From positions 8,537 through 72,536 of the forward strand of contig CAZRGV010000011.1 in assembly GCA_964599655.1 (NCBI GenBank): a DNA stretch of 64,000 nucleotides, given 5' to 3'. This document shows, in pieces, positions 50,546-58,520 of the stretch. Every line of letters begins with the position of its first letter. Position 1 is the stretch's first letter. The translations under genes and the position numbers were made by a program. Origin of the DNA: CAZRGV01 sp964599655. GTDB lineage: Bacteria > Planctomycetota > Planctomycetia > Isosphaerales > Isosphaeraceae. The notes under the pieces are model-generated. The model had not been told where the DNA came from, did no database searches, and saw only the letters and a list, made by a program, of their open reading frames with translations.

Positions 50546-52030
50546 TCAATCGCGCTGCCGGAACGTCCGCCGGATCCAGGACCGGCCGTTCGCCCGGAAC
50601 CGGCGCCCGCCCTGGAAGACGATCCCGTCCACCTCGCCGCCGTTGGCGAAGCCGCCCCGGCGCAGCGCGGTGAAGACGCTCGGCTGGACCTCGAACTCGT
50701 AGCTCTCGGAGATGCCGGCGTTGACCGACGGCAGCGAGCGCATCCAGGGGAGGCCCAGCATGTCCATGGTCTGGTAGCTGTTGCCCCCGTTGACGAAGAA
50801 CTGCCGCGTGCGGCCGATGAGCGTGGCGGCCCACTCGTTCGTCACCGGGTCGCCGTTGGCGTGGAAGACCTTGGTGTTGAGGTTGGCCAGGAGCGAGTCC
50901 GCCTCCGCCTTGCCGCGCTCGCCGCCGCCGAGCGCGGCGTAGAAGTTCGAGAGGTTCTGGCTGAGCAGCACCGTGGCCACGCGGGAGCTGCGGGCCGTGG
51001 TCTGGAACTGCATGTCATACGACGTCACGAAATTCTGGGCCTCGTCCGCCCAGAAGAAGACCGGCCGGGGGTTCGCGGCCACGTCCCGCCGCTCGATGGA
51101 GCGCTGGAACACGTACTTCCAGAGCACCTGCGCGAAGACGCCGACCTCGGAGAACTCCTTGGCGGGCAGGTCGATCACCAGCACCTTGCCCGACTCCACC
51201 ACCTCCGGCGTCACGTTCGTCTCGCCGCAGAAGAGGTCCCGCAGGATGCCGCGGTTGAGGACGTCGATCATGCTGGTGAACGTGGAGACGATCACCGACC
51301 GGGTCTTCTCGGAGAGGGACGGGTATTCGAGCATGAGGTAGTCGGCCACGATCTCGTAGTCCTTCCGCTGCCGGGGCGTCTTGTCCCGCTCGTCGGCCAG
51401 CTTCAGGCATGCGTAGCAGAACGAGTCCCGCTTCCATTCCGGGGACCGGGCCTCCTCGAGAGACGTCGGTGCCGAGACGACCAGCCGGTAGAGGTCGGGG
51501 ATCGAGAGACTCCCCCGGGCCAGGACGAGGAGGTCCACCAGGTTGCGCATGAGCTGGCGCATCGCCCTGCGCCAGTAGCCCTCGTCCTCGCGCCCGCCGT
51601 GGCCGCTGCCGGCGCCACGCTCCGCGACCTCCAGAACCGTCGAGAGCAGGTTGACGATGTTCTCAGTCAGGCCCGCCCCCACGCCGGGGCGCTTGAGCTC
51701 GTGGTCGATGAAGTTGAAGCGCAGCGGCCGGTCCGGGCCGAAGACGATCAGGTCGTCCGGACGCCCGGCCTCCCGGCAGTACGCCTCCCACACCCCCCGC
51801 TCGTCCGGCTTGGCCGTGAGCACCAGGCCGCCGAAGCCGGCCCGCAGGAAGGCGAGCGCCAGCGCCCGCCCGCTGCCCGACGACTTGCCGCTGCCCGTGG
51901 CCCCGAGCACGAGCGTCCCCTCGCAGGCGTCCGCGATCGACCACGGGTCCGCCTCCGAGAGGAGCAGCAATAGCTCGGAGAGGTGCCACGGCGTGCGGGC
52001 CTGCGGCGTCACGTTCTTCCTCCCCCACAT
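50546..52030 (-). CDS. VirD4/TraD-like conjugative coupling ATPase
   Basis: 494 residues. Walker A 'LVLGATGSGKSSGSGRALA' near residues 44-62, 'GLVLTAKPDERGVWEAYC' (TAKPD in place of the usual DPKGE), 'RLRFNFIDHELK'-type block seen as 'PDRPLRFNFIDHELKRPG', Walker B 'RPVFFWADEAQNFVTSY', arginine-finger/sensor region 'ATVLLSQNLSNFYAALGG'. It belongs to the TraG/VirD4 type IV secretion ATPases that feed relaxase-bound DNA to the channel. It has no N-terminal membrane helices, unlike full VirD4. Good ribosome site GGAGGTGACCG before the ATG. Confidence 0.85.
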   Translation of the reverse strand: MWGRKNVTPQARTPWHLSELLLLLSEADPWSIADACEGTLVLGATGSGKSSGSGRALALAFLRAGFGGLVLTAKPDERGVWEAYCREAGRPDDLIVFGPDRPLRFNFIDHELKRPGVGAGLTENIVNLLSTVLEVAERGAGSGHGGREDEGYWRRAMRQLMRNLVDLLVLARGSLSIPDLYRLVVSAPTSLEEARSPEWKRDSFCYACLKLADERDKTPRQRKDYEIVADYLMLEYPSLSEKTRSVIVSTFTSMIDVLNRGILRDLFCGETNVTPEVVESGKVLVIDLPAKEFSEVGVFAQVLWKYVFQRSIERRDVAANPRPVFFWADEAQNFVTSYDMQFQTTARSSRVATVLLSQNLSNFYAALGGGERGKAEADSLLANLNTKVFHANGDPVTNEWAATLIGRTRQFFVNGGNSYQTMDMLGLPWMRSLPSVNAGISESYEFEVQPSVFTALRRGGFANGGEVDGIVFQGGRRFRANGRSWIRRTFRQRD

Positions 52031-52111
52031 CGGTCACCTCCCCGGCCCCCGTTCCCCGCTCTATAACCCCGGCCATCTTCCGACTGTTCCTGCCCCCGAC
52101 GAACGGCCCCG

Positions 52112-52927
52112 TCACCCGGCCTGATCGCGCAGCATCTTGGCGAAGGTCCCGACCTCGATCCCCTGGGTCCTGGCCTTGCGGGCCTTCGTCAGGACCTCTT
52201 CGAGCGCCTCGATGAAGGCCTCCAGGTCGATGGACTCACCCATGACCGTGACGGCGCGGCCGCTGCCGAGCTTCGCCGTGACGCGGGACGGGCCCGCACT
52301 CGCCGCGGCGGTCGCCGTCGCGCCCTTCTTCAGCGACTTCAACGAGCCGCTGAGGGCGTCGCGCGTGAGCCTTCCCGAGGCGACCTCGGTGGCCAGGGCC
52401 GCCTGCGTCGGGCCGTCCTCGACCCGGGCCAGCTCGCAGGCCGCGCTCAAGGGGATGTCGCCCCGGTGGACCCTCTCGCGGATCGGCTCCGGCAGGTCCA
52501 GGAGCGACAGCAGCCGCGAGACGGTGGCGTTCGAGAAGCCGAGCTTCTCCGCGACCGTCGAGGCGTTCCAGCCGGTGAGTTCCATGAGCCGCGCGATGGC
52601 CTCGGCCTTCTCCAGCGGCGTGTTCTCCACCCGGTGCGAGTTGGCGATCAGCCCCTTGCGGATCATGTCGCCCTCGCCGAGGGGCTCGTCCTCGACGAAC
52701 GCCGGGATCGACTTCCGCCCGAGCTTCATGAGTGCGACAATGCGGTGGTAGCCGTCGGCCGGAAGGTACTTCTCGCCGCGGCGCGTGAGCCGGGGCGGAT
52801 AGAGCAGGCCGACCTCTCGGATCGATTGCGTGAGGCCGGCCAGCTTCTCCTCGTCGATGGTCTTCCGGAGCAGCGGGACCAGCTCGATCTCGCTGAGAGC
52901 GATATCCTGGATCTGTTCGGAGGGCAT
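52112..52927 (-). CDS. ParB/RepB-family protein of the island
   Basis: 271 residues from the ATG at 52927. N-terminal ParB domain: 'LAGLTQSIREVGLLYPPRL', 'KYLPADGYHRIVALMKLGR', 'ANSHRVENTPLEKAEAIARL' (N-x-x-R..L.P.E box), then a helix-turn-helix 'WNASTVAEKLGFSNATVSRL', and a C-terminal helical part ('FIEALEEVLTKARKARTQG'). No ParA is adjacent, so it may regulate transcription or stabilise the element in its circular state. 81 bases upstream of the coupling ATPase. Confidence 0.87.
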   Translation of the reverse strand: MPSEQIQDIALSEIELVPLLRKTIDEEKLAGLTQSIREVGLLYPPRLTRRGEKYLPADGYHRIVALMKLGRKSIPAFVEDEPLGEGDMIRKGLIANSHRVENTPLEKAEAIARLMELTGWNASTVAEKLGFSNATVSRLLSLLDLPEPIRERVHRGDIPLSAACELARVEDGPTQAALATEVASGRLTRDALSGSLKSLKKGATATAAASAGPSRVTAKLGSGRAVTVMGESIDLEAFIEALEEVLTKARKARTQGIEVGTFAKMLRDQAG

Positions 52928-53295
52928 GTTTACTGCTCCTTGGGGAGACCGACGCAGTTGATGGGATAGGATGCTCACCTGAGCGCGCACCCCGATCGGG
53001 AGCGCACCTGCGATGGATGCAGAGACCCTTTGGGTGCCAGACGAAGTCCCGAGCTGGCCGCCCTAGTAGACGTCCATGTGTCAAGTCATCTGATGCGAGT
53101 CACCATTGTGCGGCTTGGCCGAGCCAACGCAGCAGGTTGGGATTCTCGCCGCTCCGATCACCGCGAAGGTCGGGTTGATCGGATACCTAAAGAGTAGGGA
53201 GGGCAAGAACCGCCAGCAATTTGGGAAAATGTGGGGCCTGTGTTTCCCAGGGGGACATGCGCCCAGTAGGCAGATGCAGGCAGAATCTCGGCCGA
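52928..53295. other. non-coding stretch between parB-like and HEAT-repeat genes
   Basis: 368 bases with no supported gene. It contains the promoter of the leftward parB-like gene. An imperfect GC-poor part near 53180-53230 (AAAGAGTAGGGAGGGC, CAATTTGGGAAAATG) stands out a little. No RNA structure was recognised. Confidence 0.5.
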
Positions 53296-54657
53296 TCAAT
53301 CGATCCAGTGTGGGTTGGCCTCGATCCAGTCGCCCAAGGCACGCCCGAGGTCGGTGAGCTCCGTCCGCTTCCGGCCGTCGCCCTCCACGGCGCACGTCAG
53401 CGGCGCGCCCAAGGATTTCGCGAGCCGCCGGACGCGCGAGGCCGGCCCGGAGTGATCCGGCCCCTGGCCGTCGATCCCGGATTGCCGGGCCTCCTCGATC
53501 GCCACCCGCCGGAACGACCCGAGCGTGATCAACGATCGGAACATGCGCAGTTGTTCCTTCGTCTTCGGAGCGGTCGCCGCCGTGGTCAGGAGGAACAGCA
53601 GGACGTCATGGGACTGCGGGAATCGGTGCTTGAACTCCGAGAGGGGGCACTCGACCAGGGAAGCGGCCCGTCGCCTGGCCAGCAGGGCGTCCGCCTTGGT
53701 GCGGACCACCGCGTTGCGGTCCCGGAGTGCGTCTTTGAGGTAGGGCTCGGCCTCCGCGTCCCAGGTGGACAGCGTTTCCCAAGCGCGCGAGGAGGCGGGC
53801 TCGTCATCGGCCAGGGCCTTGATCAGGTCGGGCAAGACCCGCGGCCCGAGCGCCTGCAGAATCCCGCAGAGTAGATCACGGGACCACACCCGCGGGTAAT
53901 CATCGAGCTCGTAGCGGCGTTCGATCCCGGGCAGCGTCGCATCGAGCAGGGCGGGGACCGCCGCGGGCCCGATGCAGATCAGGGCCCGGCAGGCGTAGAA
54001 TCGGCCGGTCTCGTCTTCCCTGGCCAGGCTCCCGACCAGTGCGGGACTCGCTCCCGCCGCTGCGGGACCGATTCGCCCCAATGACTCGATGCCCGAGAGC
54101 CACGCGAAGCGATGCGGTTCCTCGATCAGGTCGATTAGATCGGGCACGGCCGACGCCGCGGCCGGGCCGATCTTCCCGAGCGCCAGCGCGGCATACGCCC
54201 GGGCCCCGCCGACCTCGTGCTTTAGCAATCCGACCAGGGAAGGCACGGCCGGCGGTCCGAGCGCCGCGAGGGCCAACGCGGACGCGTCGAGCACGAGACC
54301 GAAGTCCTCGCCTAGCAATCGGATCAGGCGAGGGATCGCCACTTCCGCCGGCGGACCGATCGCACCCAGAGCTTCCGCCGCCTTCTCGCGTACATAGGGA
54401 ACTTCATCTGCGAGGGAATCGATCAGATCCGGCACAGCGGCCGACGCCGCCGGACCCATGCTGCGGAGCGCGAGCGCGGCCTGTTCCCGCACGAAGGGGT
54501 TGTGATGACGCAAAGCATCGGCCAGCGCAGGGACCACCGGCGACCCGAGCGACCCCGCCTCGAAAGCGGCAGCGACCCGATCCTTCTCGTAGGGGCTGCC
54601 GAAGCTCGCGATCAACTCCAAGATCCGTTCGGCGTCGGTTACCGGTCGCTCGCTCAT
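53296..54657 (-). CDS. HEAT-repeat protein with C-terminal winged-helix-like domain
   Basis: 453 residues from the ATG at 54657. Residues ~30-330 are PBS-lyase-type HEAT repeats: 'PALADALRHHNPFVREQAAL', 'AVPDLIDSLADEVPYVREKA', 'AIPRLIRLLGEDFGLVLDAS', 'ALALGKIGPAAASAVPDLID'. The C-terminal ~100 residues ('TKEQLRMFRSLITLGSFRRV', 'SRVRRLAKSLGAPLTCAVEG', 'RKRTELTDLGRALGDWIEAN') resemble a LysR-type winged helix without its effector domain. HEAT arrays bind proteins or DNA; the combination hints at a DNA-linked scaffold. Function unknown. Confidence 0.75.
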   Translation of the reverse strand: MSERPVTDAERILELIASFGSPYEKDRVAAAFEAGSLGSPVVPALADALRHHNPFVREQAALALRSMGPAASAAVPDLIDSLADEVPYVREKAAEALGAIGPPAEVAIPRLIRLLGEDFGLVLDASALALAALGPPAVPSLVGLLKHEVGGARAYAALALGKIGPAAASAVPDLIDLIEEPHRFAWLSGIESLGRIGPAAAGASPALVGSLAREDETGRFYACRALICIGPAAVPALLDATLPGIERRYELDDYPRVWSRDLLCGILQALGPRVLPDLIKALADDEPASSRAWETLSTWDAEAEPYLKDALRDRNAVVRTKADALLARRRAASLVECPLSEFKHRFPQSHDVLLFLLTTAATAPKTKEQLRMFRSLITLGSFRRVAIEEARQSGIDGQGPDHSGPASRVRRLAKSLGAPLTCAVEGDGRKRTELTDLGRALGDWIEANPHWID

Positions 54658-54775
54658 AGGTACTTCGTCCCGGCAATCGCCCTGAATCCGCTCCAGATTC
54701 CATTTTACGCCGCGGCGACCGCATCTCCAATCCAGTCGGTGGCGGCTCGAGGCCGAGGAACGGCGAGCCCCGGAG

Positions 54776-55066
54776 TTATCGCGACCGGGCGGATTTGTGG
54801 CCTCCGGGCATCGCCGGCGCCCGCAGGTCATCCGGGACGCTGCCGACGTGACTTGGATGCGTCACAGAATCCGCGGCGGCCGGGGGCGGCCGATCCGAAT
54901 GATTGCCTCCGCTCGGCACCCGGTCGCCGAATCCGAGCCATCCCCCGACCGCGTGAAAAACAGGATCCAGGACGCCCAGCCGGGAAACCACAGTCCCGAT
55001 CAGCAAGCCCGCGTAGAGCGGAACCGATCCGAGCCACGATGACTCTTGCCGGGATCCTTCCTTCAT
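54776..55066 (-). CDS. small membrane protein with its own promoter
   Basis: 96 residues. GAGG lies six bases before the ATG at 55066 and a promoter-like pair is at 55100-55128. One membrane segment 'SVPLYAGLLIGTVVSRLGVL', then 'HAVGGWLGFGDRVPSGG' and a Pro/Ser-rich tail. No family recognised. The upstream part is strongly AT-rich, unlike the gene itself. Confidence 0.6.
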   Translation of the reverse strand: MKEGSRQESSWLGSVPLYAGLLIGTVVSRLGVLDPVFHAVGGWLGFGDRVPSGGNHSDRPPPAAADSVTHPSHVGSVPDDLRAPAMPGGHKSARSR

Positions 55067-55099
55067 ATATTCCTCTAATAACTTAATAGTTAATATATT

Positions 55100-55128
55100 T
55101 AATTATTAGAAATTCCATGCTGGGTCAA
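55100..55128 (-). promoter_or_regulatory. sigma70-like promoter of the small membrane protein gene
   Basis: On the minus strand TTGACC (55128-55123), a 17-base spacer and TAATTA (55105-55100), with the start codon 34 bases further on. It is in the AT-rich patch 55067-55115. An inverted repeat CTAATAA/TTATTAG (about 55075-55109) overlaps it and could be an operator. Confidence 0.45.
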
Positions 55129-55297
55129 CGTCGGAGTGCCGATGGGCGGCAGCAATGGGACTACCCGGGGTGCCGCCCGCTGCATGCCGCGACGGCATCA
55201 CCGTCCATGGGACTCCGCTTGCGCAATGCCATGGCTATTCCAGCCCTCGCTCCATCGGTCGCCTGCGTCCTGGAGCAAGCTGGTCGCGGCAGAGGGC

Positions 55298-55735
55298 CTA
55301 ATCCCCTCCTGTCCGCCCCATGAACTGTTTGGCCTGTTCCGCGCCCTGCTTTTCGATGCGACGGATCGCTTGCTTTGCGGATATCGGGCCTTCTGCGACG
55401 CCGTAGCGTATATAATATTCGGTGAGCATCTCGACGGCTTTCCCTAGCCCCTTGGCATCGCTATACTTCCCATCCTGTTCCTCATCCCAATGGTCGCCCA
55501 CCAGGTCGAATATCGCTTTTTCAATCCTTGCCGGGTCTCCTAATGCCTTGGCGAACCCCAGCTTTGCATGGTTTTGCTCGCGAATCGCCATGTTCCCAAT
55601 GTCTGTGCCTTCTTGCTTGAAATAGAACCCTAAATCATCCTCGGCAAGGGTCCGCAGTTGTTTGAGGGTCACGCGGTCGCTCGGGTACCTGATCTTCGAG
55701 AGGTCGATTTCCGGCTGAGGTTGCTTATTGGGCAT
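55298..55735 (-). CDS. island protein of unknown function
   Basis: 145 residues. AAAGGGAGCCCCA precedes the ATG at 55735. Predominantly helical ('VTLKQLRTLAEDDLGFYFKQ', 'GLGKAVEMLTEYYIRYG', 'AIRRIEKQGAEQAKQFMGR') without Cys-rich or membrane parts. Codon use is less GC-biased than in neighbours (many AT-ending codons), which suggests recent acquisition. I do not recognise a family. Confidence 0.65.
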   Translation of the reverse strand: MPNKQPQPEIDLSKIRYPSDRVTLKQLRTLAEDDLGFYFKQEGTDIGNMAIREQNHAKLGFAKALGDPARIEKAIFDLVGDHWDEEQDGKYSDAKGLGKAVEMLTEYYIRYGVAEGPISAKQAIRRIEKQGAEQAKQFMGRTGGD

Positions 55736-55946
55736 TGGGGCTCCCTTTTTAAATTAAATAATTAATTATAATTTCATATTATAATTAATATATNNNNNNN
55801 NNNNNNNNNNNTTTTAATTCAACTCCAAATCGAGAATGAGACGCCCGGCTCCCGTTGATCACGTGCTTTCGGGGTCCGATTCGCTCCCGTTCCTCGGGAA
55901 CCGCCTTCCAGTTATGGGGCCCCGGGTCGTTGCCCGCTGAGAATTG
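55736..55946. other. AT-rich upstream region with assembly gap 55794-55811
   Basis: Positions ~55747-55820 consist almost only of A and T (AAATTAAATAATTAATTATA...), interrupted by 18 N. The rest up to 55946 has ordinary composition. It should hold the promoter of the leftward gene at 55298-55735. The low-complexity stretch probably caused the assembly gap. Confidence 0.7.
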
Positions 55947-56330
55947 CTATCGGATCATGACCAAGCGGACGCCCAGCTCGCACGCAGCCCAGGCCCGTTC
56001 TGCCGTGACGGCCGGTGCGTTCAGGTGCAAGGCGAGGGCCAGGCAGGAGCGATCGCCGAGCGACAGCCCGGCCGAGCGGGTCGGCACCCACAGCGAGGCG
56101 GCGATGCTCGCCTGGTCCGCGTCGAACGGGACGACCCGAAGGCGGAGCCGGGCGATCAGCCGAACGGTGTCGTCGAGCCGCTTGCCGTACTGGACCAGCT
56201 TGCCGTAGGTCTCGGCCAGGTTGACGGCGGAGATGCACGCTGAAGGTAGGATCGCCCGCACGTTGTCGGCCCCGGGCTCGTTCCGCAGGAAAGCGATGAG
56301 CGCCGAGGCATCCAGGACCGACTCAGTCAC
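55947..56330 (-). CDS. PIN-domain (VapC-type) toxin
   Basis: 127 residues. PIN acidic residues: Asp in 'SVLDASALIAFLRNEPG' (residue 7), Glu in 'ISAVNLAETYGKLVQYG' (near 40), Asp in 'AGLSLGDRSCLALALHLN' (near 92). VapC toxins are Mg-dependent RNases that cut tRNA or rRNA. The start overlaps the end of the upstream antitoxin gene by 8 bases, the normal layout. Confidence 0.92.
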   Translation of the reverse strand: MTESVLDASALIAFLRNEPGADNVRAILPSACISAVNLAETYGKLVQYGKRLDDTVRLIARLRLRVVPFDADQASIAASLWVPTRSAGLSLGDRSCLALALHLNAPAVTAERAWAACELGVRLVMIR

Positions 56331-56580
56331 GAGACTCGCGGATCGCCTCGTCGCGGCGGTCGCGAAGCAGTTCTTCGGACAAGAGCGTTTCGGACGGCGC
56401 GACGTCCGCGAACGCGGACTGGACCTCCTTCAGGACCTGCTCGTACCCGCGGACCAGCAGGCTGTCGCCGTCGGACTCGAGGACCAGCGTGTCGCCGGGC
56501 TTGATGTTCAGCTCCTTGCGGAGAGACGACGGGATCACCACCCGGCCGTCGTCGCCGATCTTGACATACTCGACTTGCAT
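56323..56580 (-). CDS. AbrB/MazE-fold antitoxin paired with the PIN toxin
   Basis: 85 residues from the ATG at 56580; an ATG two codons earlier (56586) is equally open. SpoVT-AbrB swapped-hairpin domain 'VKIGDDGRVVIPSSLRKELN' with 'KPGDTLVLESDGDSLLVRG', then an acidic C-terminal tail that would wrap the toxin. It would bind DNA at its own promoter (56709-56736). Confidence 0.92.
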   Translation of the reverse strand: MQVEYVKIGDDGRVVIPSSLRKELNIKPGDTLVLESDGDSLLVRGYEQVLKEVQSAFADVAPSETLLSEELLRDRRDEAIRESRD

Positions 56581-56706
56581 TGGCATCTCTATGCGTGTTG
56601 ACAACTTCCAAAGGCGGGCCACGTCCTCCTGCCTCCGTCGATGATGCGCAAGGTCCGCCGGCCCGGCGCTTCATTGCAGATGGCAGACACCACGTGACAC
56701 CATTAC

Positions 56707-56742
56707 CAATTATGGTTGATATAAAGTTTTTGTCAATTATGG
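56707..56742. repeat. two direct CAATTATGG repeats, probable antitoxin operators
   Basis: CAATTATGG at 56707-56715 and 56734-56742, 27 bases apart (nearly three helical turns). They overlap the -10 and -35 of the leftward promoter. A related CATTATGG lies at 56875-56882 inside the rightward promoter. Binding by the AbrB-type antitoxin is an inference. Confidence 0.55.
56709..56736 (-). promoter_or_regulatory. sigma70-like promoter of the AbrB-PIN module
   Basis: On the minus strand a perfect TTGACA (56736-56731), a 16-base spacer and CATAAT (56714-56709). The antitoxin start is ~125 bases downstream. Confidence 0.6.
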
Positions 56743-56800
56743 ATTTGACTCCATGCCTCGGCCTGCATGCCGAATCCCTGGGTTCCCGCCTTGCCTTCTA

Positions 56801-56836
56801 CCATGTGAAAGATAAAGGACGTTATCTTTCATATGG
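56801..56836. repeat. 15-bp inverted repeat with a 6-base centre
   Basis: CCATGTGAAAGATAA (56801-56815), AGGACG (56816-56821), TTATCTTTCATATGG (56822-56836); arms agree at 14 of 15 positions. Layout (two arms around 6 bases) fits a tyrosine recombinase core site as well as a terminator or operator. The recombinase gene starts 670 bases to the right. Confidence 0.6.
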
Positions 56837-56861
56837 GCTGCGGGCGGCCTGACCAAGTTAG

Positions 56862-56890
56862 TTGCAATGCGATCCATTATGGTTCATAAT
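56862..56890 (+). promoter_or_regulatory. sigma70-like promoter of the Phd-PIN module
   Basis: TTGCAA (56862-56867), 17 bases, CATAAT (56885-56890), 28 bases before the ATG at 56919. The CATTATGG repeat lies in its spacer. Confidence 0.5.
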
Positions 56891-56918
56891 TAGATTAAGT
56901 GAACTATATAGAGGTCTT

Positions 56919-57158
56919 ATGGAGATCGCGAACATCCACCAGGCGAAGGCCCAGCTCTCTCGCCTCATCGAGCTGGCGCTCGCGGGCGAAGAAGTGCAGA
57001 TCGCGCGCTCGGGCGAGCCCCTGGTGCGCCTGGTGCCCATCCAGGCCGATGCCCAGCCGAGGCAAGGCGGCCAGCTCAAGGGCCGGGTCTGGATCGCCGA
57101 GGACTTCGACGCCCCGGACCCCGAGATCGAGAGGCTATTCGACGGCGAGGGGGCGTGA
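56919..57158 (+). CDS. Phd/YefM-type antitoxin
   Basis: 79 residues from the ATG at 56919, with AGAGG just before it. 'MEIANIHQAKAQLSRLIELA' and 'GEEVQIARSGEPLVRLVPI' are the Phd/YefM N-terminal DNA-binding fold; the C-terminal tail 'IAEDFDAPDPEIERLFDG' is the toxin-neutralising part typical for the VapB of this type. The upstream frame to 56862 is not needed. Its stop overlaps the toxin start. Confidence 0.9.
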   Translation: MEIANIHQAKAQLSRLIELALAGEEVQIARSGEPLVRLVPIQADAQPRQGGQLKGRVWIAEDFDAPDPEIERLFDGEGA

Positions 57159-57532
57159 AGCTCCTCCTCGATACGCACGCCTACCTGTGGTGGCTCTCCG
57201 ATCCGGGCCGGCTCGCCGACGAGGCCCGCGTCGCGGTCGCCAACCCGCGTAACTTCGTCTTCGTCAGCGCGGCCTCGATCCTCGAGATCGCCATCAAGCA
57301 GGCCAACGGGAAGCTCAAGATGAGCGAACCGCCCGAGGCCATGCTGGAGCCGTGCCGGTTCCGCGAATTGCCCCTCAAGATCGCCCACGCGGCTGCCCTG
57401 CGCGACCACCCTCCCGTCCACAAAGACCCCTTCGACAGGCTGCTCGCCGCCCAGGCAAAGGTCGAGGGAATGACGCTCGTGTCGCGTGACACGGTCCTGT
57501 CCGGTTATGGCGTCCCCGTCCTCGCCGCCTGA
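57155..57532 (+). CDS. PIN-domain (VapC-type) toxin of the second module
   Basis: 125 residues from the GTG at 57155, overlapping the antitoxin stop by 4 bases. PIN motif: 'MKLLLDTHAYLWWLSDP' (Asp6), 'VSAASILEIAIKQANGKL' (Glu), 'HKDPFDRLLAAQAKVEGM' (Asp). The DTHxxLW start places it in the PhdFasciclin-type VapC group that pairs with Phd antitoxins. RNase toxin. Confidence 0.92.
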   Translation: MKLLLDTHAYLWWLSDPGRLADEARVAVANPRNFVFVSAASILEIAIKQANGKLKMSEPPEAMLEPCRFRELPLKIAHAAALRDHPPVHKDPFDRLLAAQAKVEGMTLVSRDTVLSGYGVPVLAA

Positions 57533-58520
57533 GTCCCCAGGAGGCCACCTCGTCCGGGAGGCTCGGCGGCCTAGCCCGTCCGAGCCGTTGGCACACCTGC
57601 CGACCATCCTGGCCACCGGTGGCGAGGACGCCGTCACCCGGTTCGTCGAGTATTTCACCGCCCACATCCGCAACCCGCACACCCGCCGGGCCTATTTCCG
57701 CAACGCCGTCACCTTCCTGCGCTGGTGCGAGGGGCGTGGCATCCACGCCCTGAAGGACATCCGGCCGGTGACGGTCGCGGCCTACATCGAGCATCTCGGG
57801 AAGTCGCACGCCAAGCCCACCGTCAAGCAACACCTCGCCACCATCCGCATGCTCTTCGACTGGCTGGTCACCGGGCAGGTCGTGCCGGTCAACCCCGCTC
57901 ATGCCGTCCGCGGCCCCAAGCACGTCGTCACCAAGGGCAAGACCCCGGTCCTCACCGCCGAGGAGACGCGCACCCTGTTCGAGAGCATCGCCCCCGTATC
58001 CGTCGTGGACAAGCGGGACCGCGCCCTCATCGCCGCCATGTTCTTCACCTTCGCGCGGGTCGGGGCCGTCGTCACCATGACGGTCGAGGACTACTACCCC
58101 CAGGGCAAACGCATGTGGCTCCGCCTGCAGGAGAAGGGCGGGAAGCAGCACGAGATGCCCGCCCACCACACGCTGGAGGAGTTCCTCGACGCCTACGTCC
58201 AGGCCGCCGGGATCGAGGCCGACCGGCGTGGCCCCCTCTTCCGCACGGCGACGCGCAGGGGCGACGCCCTGACCGCGAATCCGATGCTAACCGCCGACGT
58301 CTGGCGGATGATCCGCAGGCGGGCGAAGAAGGCCGGCATCAGGACGCCGATCGGCTGCCACAGCTTCCGGGCGACGGGCATCACCAACTACCTGGAGCAC
58401 GCGGGCACGCTGGAGAAGGCCCAGCAGATGGCCGCCCACGCCAGCCCCCGCACGACCAAGCTCTACGACCGGACCAACGACCAGGTCACGCTGGACGAAG
58501 TCGAGAAGATCCAGATCTGA
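57507..58520 (+). CDS. XerC/D-type tyrosine recombinase
   Basis: 337 residues from the ATG at 57507; its start overlaps the toxin gene end. N-terminal SAM-like domain 'FVEYFTAHIRNPHTRRAYFR', 'TVKQHLATIRMLFDWLV'. Catalytic set: Arg in 'FFTFARVGAVVTMTVEDY', Lys in 'LQEKGGKQHEMPAH', His-x-x-Arg in 'GCHSFRATGIT', His in 'MAAHASPRTTKLYDR' and Tyr in the same motif. All residues for activity are present. It is distinct from the ssrA integrase and may resolve multimers or move an inner module. Confidence 0.92.
   Translation: MASPSSPPESPGGHLVREARRPSPSEPLAHLPTILATGGEDAVTRFVEYFTAHIRNPHTRRAYFRNAVTFLRWCEGRGIHALKDIRPVTVAAYIEHLGKSHAKPTVKQHLATIRMLFDWLVTGQVVPVNPAHAVRGPKHVVTKGKTPVLTAEETRTLFESIAPVSVVDKRDRALIAAMFFTFARVGAVVTMTVEDYYPQGKRMWLRLQEKGGKQHEMPAHHTLEEFLDAYVQAAGIEADRRGPLFRTATRRGDALTANPMLTADVWRMIRRRAKKAGIRTPIGCHSFRATGITNYLEHAGTLEKAQQMAAHASPRTTKLYDRTNDQVTLDEVEKIQI

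Larger units (their letters stand above)
56587..56918. other. divergent regulatory region between two toxin-antitoxin modules
   Basis: 332 bases without a gene. It holds a leftward promoter (56709-56736), a rightward promoter (56862-56890), three short CA(A)TTATGG repeats that overlap the promoters, and a large palindrome at 56801-56836. See the separate entries. Confidence 0.7.

Noticed and set aside
50474..51973. Plus-strand open frame of 499 codons opposite the coupling ATPase
   Set aside because: Antisense shadow; the minus strand has Walker A and B motifs.
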